From contig NC_069375.1 in NCBI RefSeq assembly GCF_021730395.1, forward strand, positions 62,647,501-62,711,500: a stretch of DNA of 64,000 nt. The letters run 5' to 3'. A program made the translations under genes and the position numbers. Under the pieces are notes generated by a model. It did no database searches, was not told where the DNA came from, and saw only the letters and a list, made by a program, of their open reading frames with translations. The stretch comes from Mercenaria mercenaria (Eukaryota > Mollusca > Bivalvia > Venerida > Veneridae). Positions 36,983 through 49,600 of this stretch are shown here, one piece after another (within the stretch, counting starts at the first letter, position 1; each line of letters starts with the position of its first letter).

Positions 36983-37726
36983 TATTTTAATCACTGTGTG
37001 ACTTTTTCACATAGTCATTTATACAGCAACAAGTCAGAAAACAAAGCAACTTTAGTATATAAAGTAATCTAGCAATAAGGGCATTCATATCAGTAACGTT
37101 TCTTTCATCATTCTTAGAGGGGCGGGTCTTTAGATATGCATTGCAATTTTAATAGATCAAAATAAATACATGACATCTTCAGAATTAGAATATCAAAAGC
37201 AGGGAACCCACTTTATCTAGTATAACTGAATTTTATTCAATTTTAAAGCATCGTTTTACTGCGTGTGTAACGCTGCAGAAAGATTTTTTTACATATTTCA
37301 CTGACCACAAAAGCAGGTGTATAGTACCATTATAATCACTGTCAAATAAAATCTTAGTTTTCAATTTTTTAAAAAAATTGACATAAAAATGGAGATTTGT
37401 CCATCTAAAGTTTGACCTTCATATTGTGCAACAAAAGGAAAAAATTGGACAGTTTCTTATCTTTCGAAAGTGTAACACACGCAGTAATTGGTAACTAAAA
37501 TAAGTGAGTCAACTTCCGGTTTTCGTATCTATTTTAATCTAACCCAGACATGAGTAACTCAATCTGTCATATCCTTAGGATGCATAGTATGCAACCAACC
37601 AAAATAATTCCAGAGTCGGATTGGATGGATATGATAACGGACTGTAATACCCCAAGAAGTATTATGTATATATTCTGTATAAAGTTCATTTGGTTCAATG
37701 TAGTCCCTCATATCCATCCCATATTC

Positions 37727-37933
37727 ACCCTTATCATGCTGGACAGAATTGGTTCTGCCTTTCCGGCCAGTGTAGATTATGATCAGCCAGCACATCCGTG
37801 CAGTCTGATCAAGATCTGCACTGTTCGCCATTTAGTCATTATCATTTTGGTAAGCACCCCTTTTAACAGTTAATGGTATTTTCCAAATTAAAAGATGGGC
37901 AAAATCATTATAGAAAATTACAGGTAAGGGTTA
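37727..37933 (+). mobile_element. MITE of the TTAACCTTTAGC family
   Basis: It runs from ACCCTTATCATGCTGG to GGTAAGGGTT, with interior TATGATCAGCCAGCACATCC and GTGCAGTCTGATCAAGATCT, collinear with 19492-19699. Confidence 0.7.
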
Positions 37934-38490
37934 GATTACAAACCCTTCTCTTATTGTGAGGAATGTCTCAAACTGGAATAAATTGAAGAGATAAGAATTG
38001 GTTGTGTATTTTCTAAAAGTAAAATTTTCCTGTCACACTTACTTACCGTAAAATCACATCAACATGACCTGGTATTACTACTCGTAGTATAATTAAATAT
38101 TACTTCACCAAATGTAACATTTTCTCTCCTTTCTTTCTATCAAGATGTCAAATTACATCAACAATAATATTTACACTGGAACTTGCTTTATTGTATATTT
38201 CTATGGCCGTCCAAAGCGGAAAATTAATATTCCATACCCATTCCGCCATTACCAGATGGCTCCGTCGTTGGTATCTTTAGTACTGTTAGGCCTATGAAGT
38301 GTGTAGCACCACACACTACACCCATTCCCAATCCCATTCCTCCGCTACTGCCCGACAAACACCAATTTTAGCGGGACTCTACATAAGAAAAAGTATGTAG
38401 ACACAATTTTCCTAAATGATTAGGAACAATGATAACATTGGTTTAGAGCATAGGGAGTTATTTAACGGCTGGGAGATGGTATTTACTTAA

Positions 38491-39088
38491 GGTAGTTCTG
38501 TACGTTCGGGTCAATTTTTTTTTCTACAATGTAGAATTTGATTAAACTCTGATTTTTCAAAACTTCAGAATATACTTAGCAAATTCAGTAAATAAAAGAG
38601 ATAGGGTCGTGTGCTTGATTTTTTGCTAGACTGATTTGGAAAACGTGGGCCTCACGCAAGTTTTCATTATGTGAGTCTTTGGGAACATCACAACTTTCAT
38701 AACATTTTCGCAAATAGAAATTTTTCTACAATGTAGATTTTAATCAAACTTCTTATAGTCGTAACTAAACATATGGCATATAATATGGTGAAATAAAATG
38801 TATAAGTCTGTGTGCTTATTTTTGAGATATTTGACCATTACTAAAGTAAATCGCACACTTCAAGCTAATTTTATGACATTATTTGGAATAATTTAATGTG
38901 TCAGATTTTTTAATGTTATATTTTAACTTTAGAAAGATAGTTACAGTATCATTGTTATAGATGTACTCACAGGTTGCCATTAATTCATAAATTAATATCT
39001 TTTCCGGATTCCGAATCCAGGCTTTATTGTACGTTTTACGAATAAATGACGTTACGCCATTACGCCCGGTTTATCAAACTGAACTACC
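38491..39088. mobile_element. ~600-bp element flanked by TTAA
   Basis: It begins GGTAGTTCTGT and ends AACTGAACTACC, an inverted terminal pair of about 9-12 bp. Both sides are flanked by TTAA (38487-38490 and 39089-39092), the target site of piggyBac-type elements. Internally the sequence CTACAATGTAGA recurs. No transposase frame, so it is non-autonomous. Confidence 0.65.
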
Positions 39089-39109
39089 TTAAAATTTAAT
39101 CTAACCTTA

Positions 39110-39205
39110 AACAGGATCCTTCGGAAACATAGAACGCAACCAAGAAAAATGAAAGCAAACTTGGTTGGTCAGATCTGTTCATGAGAGGTAATAAAACTTG
39201 CAAGA
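39110..39205 (+). repeat. Fragment of the 21449-type dispersed repeat
   Basis: AGGATCCTTCGGAAACATAG, AACGCAACCAAGAA and CTGTTCATGAGAGGTAAT match the unit duplicated at 21449-21990. Confidence 0.65.
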
Positions 39206-40301
39206 CAGCTCAAATCAAAGTACTGAAATCGGAGTTGTAAGCAGTTTTCATCACACCACGAGTTCTGTTGAGTTTCATCAAAAGTAATCTGAATTAAAGT
39301 TCACCAAATGGCATAGCAATAAGGTCCAAAATAACTACCGCGATCGTTTGTTGCTAGGAAAGTAGACAATTTATCATGCAAGTAACATATAACACGTTGT
39401 CTATTACAATGGCGTAGGGGCGAATTCAAACTTGGGAGGGGGCCATAGGGAAGCCGGCCAGATAAACTTACTCAGTTTTCCTGACAATTTTTGGACAACC
39501 ACAAAAAAAAAAGAAAAAAAAAGGTATTCCCCCTCAGCGGCAAAAGACATCACCTCAAATGCATATCATTACATCTAAATGCTCTCCCAAATGTTTTTTT
39601 CCCTTTATCTACAGTCTTTCTCTAGGAAAAACCAGTTGTTTGGGTCGAAAGTCAGCGGCGGAAGTGAAAGCATATACCCCAACCCCACTCTCAAAGTCGT
39701 GGGTGTGTGGGATAGGACCGGAGACCCCCTTTCCCCTCCTGCCCCCTGCTCCTACACCTACCTAATCACTGTATCATTGTATTTTTGTGTTTTCTGCATC
39801 TGGACCTACTGATGCATACTTTGTGCACTGTCAAGCGACTTATCAGCCATTGTATAAATAAAAGCTAACTGGAACACACAGAAAGAAAACTTTTACTTTA
39901 TTTACACGTGTTTAAACATAATAATAGGTTCTAAACTTTACACATTTTCACGAGTTACTGTGTAGGCGTAATATCTATGATAGTGTGCGTTTAAAATTAT
40001 CATATGTGTAAAATTTCAAATACAACTCATACATTACATGAATCTATACAAAGCTAATTAAAACTGAGTTTTTATTTCACAGAGATTATCTCCGAAGATC
40101 CTTCTGTCTGAAAAATAATTGCCTCCATTTTTTCACTGTCTCATTCATACATTTTTTTACATCGTTTGATATTATCAATGCAATAGAACAATTGAGAATT
40201 AAAGCAACATTTAAATTAGTCCGCAAGTAAAATAAGAATTGCTTGAAGCAAACCCGAAAGATGATTAAACTGTGTACATATCGTCTGATATCTAACAACT
40301 A
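39206..40301. other. Intergenic DNA
   Basis: A GC-richer patch around 39640-39770 has overlapping open frames with low-complexity Pro-rich translation; I see no splice sites or homology and do not call a gene. Confidence 0.4.
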
Positions 40302-40547
40302 TATACTCAGTTCCAAAAGAAAGTGTGCACTTTTTAAGTTTTAAATATTTCAAAAAATTTCCCGACGTTTTTGTTTCATTTTTTCATACACTAACTCTCA
40401 GGTATAACTCAAAATCTAAAATGCACACCAATTTGTTTACGAACTGATTTAAATTTTGGTAACAAACATTATAAGTTTTCATGAAAATAACCGAGAAAAA
40501 ATAACAGAAAACTAAGTGTACACTTTCTTTTGGAACTGAGTGTATAC
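40302..40547. mobile_element. ~245-bp TA-flanked MITE
   Basis: The inverted ends ACTCAGTTCCAAAAGAAAGT (left, about 40305) and the complement ACTTTCTTTTGGAACTGAGT (right, about 40522-40541) are nearly perfect over about 25 bp, with TATA-rich flanks. The size and TA flanks suggest a Tc1/mariner-type MITE. Confidence 0.8.
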
Positions 40548-40875
40548 TTGTCATGTACTGATTCATTGCCATTTAACTATGTTGCGTAGCACGAGCAAAA
40601 CAAAGACTATTGATATTTTCTAAACTTCGGAGAAGCAAATTTCATATAAAATGCAAGGAGGTGCATTTAGTTTTGTATTTATAATTATTTTTTCATTCTT
40701 TCTGTTAAGTTAAGCTGTGACCGTATTCAGATATGGTGGCTAACACATTTGTAATGCTTCAGTACTGGAGAAATATGACAGAAAGTAATATGACTCAATA
40801 TATCATTAACCAATGTCAGACAAGCATAGCAACAAAATTCAAAATGTACAGTTTGTCGTATTGACTGTATCGATT

Positions 40876-43800
40876 TTATCGTTTGTAAAAGTAGTAATCA
40901 TCTCCAGGCGATGCTTCAAACAGGTTGTCCAGTTCGTCTCTGATATCCCGGAACAATGGCCTTTTCTTCGCTTCATACGCCCAGCATTTTTGCATAACAC
41001 CATACCATCTATCAAAGAAATAATAGCAATAATAGTCGTATTTTGTTATATTCTTGGGAAATCATTATCAGATTGATCAATTATTCAATCACCTGAATGC
41101 TTATTGTGTTAAGTGTCTCATTTTGTTGTCACGAGATTATGCTCTATGTTTTTGCGAGAGTTTCAGATTTGTGTTTTTGCTTTGTGTTTCTCATAGACCT
41201 TAATGCCTTTTTAGAGAAGAATATGCACTTTAACGTAGCAAATCATTACAGATTTTTGTAAAGAATGCACTTTATTTCTGTCCAGGTATATTTAAATTTA
41301 AACCAAATGCTCTGCAACAAGCTGTAAAATCTGTATTATATATGCTTCTTACTAAACATGCTTTCTTTCAATATGCCACTTTCAAAGAATGTAACAAAAT
41401 TAAACATTACGCTTTACAATATATAAGACATTTTCCATCTTCTGTTCAATGTAAGTAACGAAACTGCAGTCGACAAAGAGAAAACGTTATATTCATGAAT
41501 ATACAAGAGAAAATAATACTTATTAATCTATAAAAGAATATAATATTAATCAATATACAAAGGAATATGATATTCATTCAAATGCAAAAGTAAAGAATAC
41601 TCATCAAAGTAGATAAAAAGATGAATTTACAAAAAAAAGTGAAACTACAAAAGAAAATGGTACTTGTAAATTTACAAAAGAAAATGTTACTTATCAATTC
41701 ACAATAAAATGTCTCTTTTCAGTTTACAAAAATAACACAGAAATATTCTACATGCATAATCGCCTCCCTGATGTTACACGTATACAACAACAAAACATTG
41801 AAGCACACAGACCTTACTCATGTAACAGCCGTCAAGAGTGAGCAACTTTTGATGAGCCGATGAGCTAAATAACGATTAATGAAGAATGTTTTCTTGTTAC
41901 AGAAATATTATGTAAAAAGGCATGCCAGTTGAAATAAATGTCCTTACGTGTCGTCACATTGTTCAGGTTTTCCTAGTCTTTCGCCTTTCTTTAGCCGCCT
42001 TGGAAGGTCCGCGCCTTTTCCTTCATAAGGAGTCTCTCCTAGCAATGAAAACGCAAAGTCAGGTCATACATATAACACATCTTATTTTGTCGGTGTAATA
42101 TCGAACATTTTAACATCTGTTTTTATGGGTAACAATATAATAAAAATTAATTGTGTTCATAACAAGAAATGCATGTTGATCGTTCTCCATAACCAAACAG
42201 TTCATTTAATTTTCATGCATTTAACCATTACCGAGCTAAATTTCTATAATGAACTTGTCCATCTTTCGATTTTGACAGAACTATTATTTGTTAAAAGGGG
42301 TGCTTACCAAAATATACTGACTGAATGGCGAACAGTGAAGATCATGATCAGACTGCAAGGATGTGCAGGCTGATAACTTTCAACACTGGTCGCAAAGGCA
42401 GAATCGGTCGTGTCCAGCATGATAAGGGTTAAATGGCATTTAGAAGTAAATGTAAACCGGAACGTTCTACACATCTAGACGTCAAATAGTTTTTTGAAAA
42501 TAAGTATATGATCATGGCGTAATCAAAAATAAGGGACATAATACAAAAATGAAGTAGAATTACTGGTAAGAATGTCAGGTTATCTATCATTTATTTACGA
42601 AAAGAAAATTAAAGGTAAGGGTAGATTTTCCGGTAGCACAGAGCACAGAAAAAGCTGTCAAAGTTATACATCGAAAAGTCGGTTCTGAGCCGAAAAAATT
42701 ATATATATGCTGTAGTGGAAAGATATAGAAGACGTGTTGCTTCATAAAAGTCATATTGATCTAAACAATTATATCGATACTATTCCAGGCTGTGCTGTAT
42801 AATTACCTGTACATAAATTTGACACTGTTCCAAAGCAATAATGTATTGTTCAAATCAAAATCTGTTCTAAAATAAACGCGGTTTTCATTTTGTTTTGCAA
42901 GTATAACCTCCCTTGCGATGGATACATTGTTGATAGATACTTACTGTAGAAAATACTTCCTTCTTTATGATCACGGTAAATCAACTTTCTCCCAAGCTCT
43001 TGAATACATACGTGTAAGATAATATATTGCGACCTGTAGGACTTGTATCATGTTTTCTTATTTTGACAAATTGTGGTATTATTTCACATATAATTCCTGC
43101 TGTTGACAGATAGAAGTGGATTGTCTTTGAAACAGTGATTTTGTCGGAATATAATTCACTGCTATATTTCACCATTCACACCGAAAATACTTTGAGCTAA
43201 AATATACGTACCGAGTGAAAATATTTCCCAAAGAACAACGGCGAATGACCAAACATCACTCTGTTCATTCGCATCACGAGTAGATCCCATGCATTCTGGC
43301 GCCATCCATTTGATAGGTATGCGTTCCTGCAAGTATCTAAATGTATGTTTTGCGGTGCAACTATATACCTACTATAGTTGTATATACAAAATAATAAAGC
43401 AATAATCTGATCAAACGATGTGTAAAAAGGTATCACAGAAGAAAAAAATGTTGGTTTTGAGTTAAGCGCCGTTTTCTCAACTATTACAGTATTTCGAGTA
43501 AATAACGGAAATGTAAGTGTTGTGTTATGTATCTTTTTTTTAGGTAACATTTACGAAGGACTATAATGTATATATCATAGTATGGTATAAATGAGAGCCG
43601 CATATACAGTGTAAAAAATGGTTTAAGAAACTGTTACTGTAATAACAATGACAACAATGAAATGAGGATTACTTGAATTAGTTTGTATCTGACTCGATAA
43701 TGAAATGAAGGTCAAACGACAACATGAATAATAGTACTTGAGAGTATCATGACAAGAAGAGTGAGCCTAAGAATTAATATAATCTACCCGTTTCTCCTTC

Positions 43801-45898
43801 CCCGCATCACCACCGTCCTCTTCATTCGGTTGGGGTCCGAAACCAGCAATCTTGACTTCATTGATGAAAGTCAAAAGAATGTTTCGAGCAGCAAGACGTC
43901 GGTGAACTATCTATGGTACAACATAAGCGTTATATAATCATTTAGAAGTATGAAAAATATAATCACTAAGAATAATTTTAATACATAACATCTTGGCCAA
44001 TGCTTTCTATGCGTTATGTTGAACAGCAAGAAATATTTACTAGCTAATAAATAATACACCGAATAATCAGTACACAGATATAAGTTTGTAGTGTCATTTT
44101 TGATCATGGTACAACTATGATAAAAAAAAATGAAATATATCTCTGTCTTAATCATATCAAATACAACAAAAATCCTATTACCCCTTTTCCAGCGAGAAAT
44201 TCCATGCCTTTGGAAATGTCAAGTCCGAACCGAAAGAGATTTTCTTGCAAATCTATAGTTACATTATTCCTTTGTTCGGCAAGGTAGTCTCGTAAAGGTC
44301 CATGTGCACAGTATTCATAGATAATGAATGGACCCACTAAGTCAAACAGAGAAAATAAACAACATACAATTCACTGTACATGATTTTGCCTACAGAAGTT
44401 TTGTTTCCTAAACTATTTTGAATGCAGAACATATTGGTATGAAAAAGAATGTATTAAATTCGCGTGAATCAGATGTTTTGCTCGGGACTAAAATTTCGCT
44501 ACAGTTGAAACTCGATATTTCGAACACGCTTATCTCAAACTTCCGGCTATATCGAAGGCATTGTTGAGTCATGTCCCGAATACATCAGCATAAGATATTA
44601 TTTTAAGTCAAGTTTCGGTTAATATATCGAAGCAAGACACTCGATCTCTTGGGATTCGAGATACCTAATTTCAGTTGAAATTCAAAACTTAGAATTGATT
44701 TGTGAGGTGGAATATTCCAGGTGTATTGCTTGGGAAATACACATGATTATTTGTAACAAGGACGACACTTTTGCGAGTGTTTATTTTCGCAAAAACAAGA
44801 CAATCTGTGAATATACCGAAAACAAAACAATCGAAAAACTCTCTGATTTTACAATAAATATATGCATATAGTCTAATGCTCTATAATTTAGCCATGTATT
44901 CAAATCGCGCCCAATATTATCGCGCTAAATAGTTCAAATTCCCAAGCTTTTAAAAGTCAACTTGATGATATGGAAATTGCAAATACTTCAGAGATTTTGT
45001 ATTTTGAAGATTAAACGTACTTGCATCATCGCTGATGACAGCGCCGATAAACTTTAGAATATTTGGATGCTCCCCTACCATTTCTCCAGTAAAATTTATT
45101 TTTGCCTTCATCAGTAGTTCGTCATCCGGCGTGAAACCCTCTGTGTAAAAAAAATTGTGATCAGTAATGTGAGCCAATTTATAAAATCGGCAAAGTCAGT
45201 AAATTTTTTAAGCTAAAATATGCTACTTAATATTTTGATTTGTTAACTAAATCGAACTTATGTCTTAAAATCAACGTGTAATCTGCAGATATCTTTTATC
45301 ATGGTCATATATCTCATAGACCATACCTATACTTACGACTGTGAGAAGTTTCAGTAACATCCATATTGTAGAAACTATTCTATCCGCAAAAATGTTGTCA
45401 AAATTGTGATTTTTCAATAGACGCCCATTAAGGAAACTTAACATTTTCAGATCCAAATAACTCAAAACAGTCTAACAAAAAATAAATCATAACGAACCTT
45501 TTCTTTTCACCAGATTTTCACATTATATTCTAAAGTTTTGAAAGTTCATGGTTGAACTCTACAATGTATAAATAATTTGATCAAAACGTGCAGACCTACG
45601 TAACAAAAGTTAAGATACCATTATGTGATTCTAGTTAGAATGTTTGATAGATAATTGTGTTTGTATCACTATTTTTCTGCTAATGCTAGGGACGGAATAC
45701 AAAAAGTTTACCTTTCAATGTTTTAGCCACAACATCTCCTGCTTGTCCCTTTTTGGATCTAAGTTTAGCTTTGTAAATGTTGGCAAAGTGCCCGTTTTTG
45801 ATTAGAGATTCAAATACAACGTCATTCCTACTTATATGCCATATCTTCGGTGCCTCCATATCCATTCCGCCGTAAATGTATAATTCGCTTTGACGATT
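40876..45898 (-). CDS. Kinase domain exons with degenerate catalytic motifs
   Basis: Seven exons. The glycine loop is KNGHFANIY, keeping one of three glycines. The beta-3 lysine is present (VVAKTLK, about residue 973). The alpha-C Glu expected about ten residues before GEHPN seems absent. The hinge region is [15 protein letters not shown]. The catalytic loop is HRRLAARN (Arg codon at 43898-43896) and the magnesium motif is GFG (Gly codon at 43844-43842). The activation segment is short and lacks the usual paired Tyr; [16 protein letters not shown] and MQKCW follow as in active receptor kinases. The protein ends [11 protein letters not shown]. The fold is kept while both catalytic Asp are lost. 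The nearest look is Tie/FGFR-type. Confidence 0.88.
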
Positions 45899-46612
45899 CT
45901 GAATTTACAGTTAAAACGAAAGGCATTACAAAATTAACTTTAAATTCGTTCACATCAGAACATTTGTTCAGCATTTTGCTCGGATCTTCATTTGAGGACG
46001 TTATCAAGCAGGCATATGGAAGGTCGCTTTTTGCCTGTCTTTGAAATAATGCTACATCGCCTAGGGTCTTCCTCATCCACTAAGAGTAGGAAAATTGCCA
46101 TATGTAATGAACAATGTTGGAGCAAAAATCCGAAACAAATGATGTTGATAAAATTTGTTTATCATTGTTTTCTCCAAAAGCTTGTATAGTACATGTATTT
46201 GCAATTGCAGGTTTTGAATCGAATGCACCAATGTTTCAAAGTAATATTGGATTTCTTACATTGTAAGCGGCATTATCAAAACTTCGAGCACCGTTTCCAC
46301 TTATTACATGACTCCTCGGTCTCCTAACCTTCCTCGTAACAGCCCTCCTTACACTCCGCACCCGTTGAGCAGGATGTATGTAACCTCTTCTTATAAGGAA
46401 GATCATAACCACCACAACCAGTGCAACAAGAACCAAAAATCCTGTTGTTTAAAGTAAGGTGTTACATTGTATAATCAGGTAAATAAGATTGTACTTGTTG
46501 CTTTCAAACAAATTCACATAAACCTTTACATTTTCAAATTAATTAAAAGGAATATTCAAAATTGGAATATTTATTCTTAAGCGTACAGACTAGTCATATG
46601 GTTCCACGAAAT

Positions 46613-46650
<38 letters not shown>

Positions 46651-49600
46651 AACACACACACGCACGCATGCACGTACGCACGAACGAACGAACGCACGCA
46701 CTGGCGCGCATGAATGGACACACGCACAAAGAGTTTACGTACCAATTACTATTCCAACGATAACTCCCGTATCTGTTCCTTTATCTTGTACTTGTGCAGC
46801 TAGGAAAATATATTGACATTAGTATGGATGTTAAAACGAAATATCTCTCCTTTTAATACAAACAGATTCATTCATACAGTAAACAAAACTGCCATAAAAA
46901 TATTTATGATATGCTAGAAAATACTCATAATATTGAAATCTTTTGATCAGAGTTTCGCTAACATTGATAGATAGTCTAACGTTGACTGCACTACACATAT
47001 TGAAAACACTTAAATATCAGAATAAATGATAACATTTACATCTTTTACATTTACATCAACATAGTTCTATGTTGCATTTACAGCAATGTTACCGTTATTG
47101 TTAAAATTTAACATAAATGTATACAGTCAAGGTCGTTCTTACGAGTTTTAACACTTAATGCGACTCCTGTCTGCTGTACAGCTGAAGCATTTGGCAACTT
47201 CATTCCAAAGTCAATCATATAGTCAGCTTCAGCATCGAGACCAAGGATATCAAAGTATTTACTTGTTCCAGATGTGTAATACGTCTCTAATTTCATGTCC
47301 CCGTTTGTAGTCTGTATTGAGAAGAAAACGATTCATGCAAAAGTGATAACAAGCCATCTTTTAATTTCAAGTAGTATGCGGTACAAATACCTTACAAAAG
47401 GTACCCCCAACGTCTCTACATCATTTTATTATGAATGCTTATATATTATACACTAAACAAAATGTTTAGTCTGTGTTAATTTCAGTAATATTAAACTTAT
47501 CGAACATATCTGTAAATATGGATAGCCATAAAACATCATTTAAAATTATTTACTGTCTATATAATAATTGTATCATAGCTTTCTTCACAAAAATTTACCT
47601 TCTTTAAAAGTACCAACACTATTTCAGCTCTTCCATAGCACGACGTTTTTTCTGGAAGATCCCAGGCAACGCGAAATCCATTGGGTGTAGGTGATTCAAT
47701 ACGCATATTTTCTGGTCCATTATCTGATTGAATATATCAAAATGTTCTGCTTATGTCAATAAAGAAATATAATTCTGATTCTCATAAGTGATATCATTCC
47801 TAGTCATAGTTGAAAGTCTTCATAATTATGTATTCCACAAGTAAATACTTGCGCATGCAGGCAGTCACGCGCACCCGCACTCACACACGATACAAAGGAT
47901 GTTTCAAACATACATAAATGCATGAAATCTGCCTAAGTAGAACGAAAGGCGTGATAGTTTGACATCGATTATCATAGTATTATATATTTTTACAATAATT
48001 CTACACTATCACGATACTTACATTTTTCAAGTCCATTTAGTTTATTCACATGTCCAACCTGTTTGAAGAAAAGAACTTCATATTTAAAATTGCTTATCTA
48101 ATTAGACTTTTGCCTTTTTCAGTTTTGACAATTTGTAGAAATTGTGTTACAAGTTAAATGACTTACGTGTGTCTTGTCTTAATTCAAAGTTATTTTTGTT
48201 CTATATTATGATACTTGTATCAAAATATTATAACAAATGATAAAATTCTATGGTACATAACTTGATGACATGTGTTTCCTTTAATGTCTACGAATACGTT
48301 TGCGTAGTATGTCAGTAAGCTAAAGGGGATTTAATTTTCTAAAAATGGCAGAAGTATATAAACATTACATTTTTGGAAAGGACATTTAAATCTCTAACAG
48401 GACTATACAAAACAGGTCTTGATGAGCAGTGAGAGAGGGTTTACCCGCTAAATGACAAAAAAAAAAAATGATTATTCCACTGATATTTTTTTCAAACATT
48501 TTTTCAAGGTTCCCTAAAGCAAGGAAATGCACCAAAACCAAACGGTATGTAAGGTAACCCCTTACTACATTCCTCGTTCAAATATTAATAAGAGGGTAAT
48601 ACAATCGACTTAATACCCCAGTCACACATACGGCGCGGAAAGCTACGTCTAGCCACGGATAAAAACGTAGTAATCCGTATCTATCCGTATTGAAACGTAC
48701 CTGAGACGTACCTTAACGTAGTAATCCGTATCAGTTCGTGACAATCCGTACGGCTCAGGTACGGATCGATACGGGTTACTACGTTTCTATCCGTAGCTAG
48801 ACGTAGCTATTTGCGCCGTATGTGTGACTGTGGTATTACATAGAACGCAACAAAACAAAACAAAAAGCTGACTCGGTTTGACTGGGTCTGTCCATTTTGA
48901 TTACCTGTAGTTACGTGTATTTGTCATTTTGAGGCATAGTTATTTTGCTACATCTATGTAGAGATTCAAAATGCCTGTCCTAAAATGTAAAGTTTTATTA
49001 GCTTTCTTATGATAAAAAAAGATACAACCCTTGGAACATGATAGCAAAAATGATTCATATAGTGCTATACGCCACCTTCGGTTTCGATTTTGGTTATTCA
49101 GAGAACTGTCAGTCAACAACAAGCTAAACTAGAACGCAACTTTGATATCAATATATGCACCTCAAAAACGGTGGATGCTGTAAGCAAAGCCTGATTGTAG
49201 GCGGTTACATTAACGGATGCAAAACTTGTTTCCAGATCGCTCTTACTAATCATAAACCAACAATTATCCAAATCAACTTGCTGTTGGGGAACGAAACATT
49301 TGCCTTCTATCGTCTTGCAGAACGGGTTATCAGCCGTCTGAAAATTATGAAAGTTATAAAAGTTATGTGTAGTTCTATTCATATCCACTGTAACTGAGGA
49401 TATTTTTCTTCAGATTTATAGACATTTTGCTGGTGAATATTCAAAACAAGTTCTCTTATCTTTAAACAATGCAAAATGTTTATTCGAAATAAATTAGTTC
49501 AATATCTGAACCATACACTTCATACATTGTAAATACTTACAATGTTTTAAAGCTCAAGAGACGCGTCCCTTGAATATTATAATGCACAGCATTTCAAGCG

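Noticed and set aside
39559-39812. Overlapping plus-strand frames with Pro-rich translation
   Set aside because: Low-complexity translation in a GC-richer patch, no splice or promoter support.
41830-41880. TTGATGAGCCGATGAG resembling a hammerhead ribozyme core
   Set aside because: The second conserved core (GAAA with flanking helices) is not in place, so the fold is not supported.
42943-43010. Exon-like block in the receptor gene with a strong minus-strand donor (ACA|GTAAGT)
   Set aside because: The flanking exons (43326-43212 and 42038-41948) join perfectly as [10 protein letters not shown], the expected kinase motif. Including this block would disrupt it, and its acceptor is weak.
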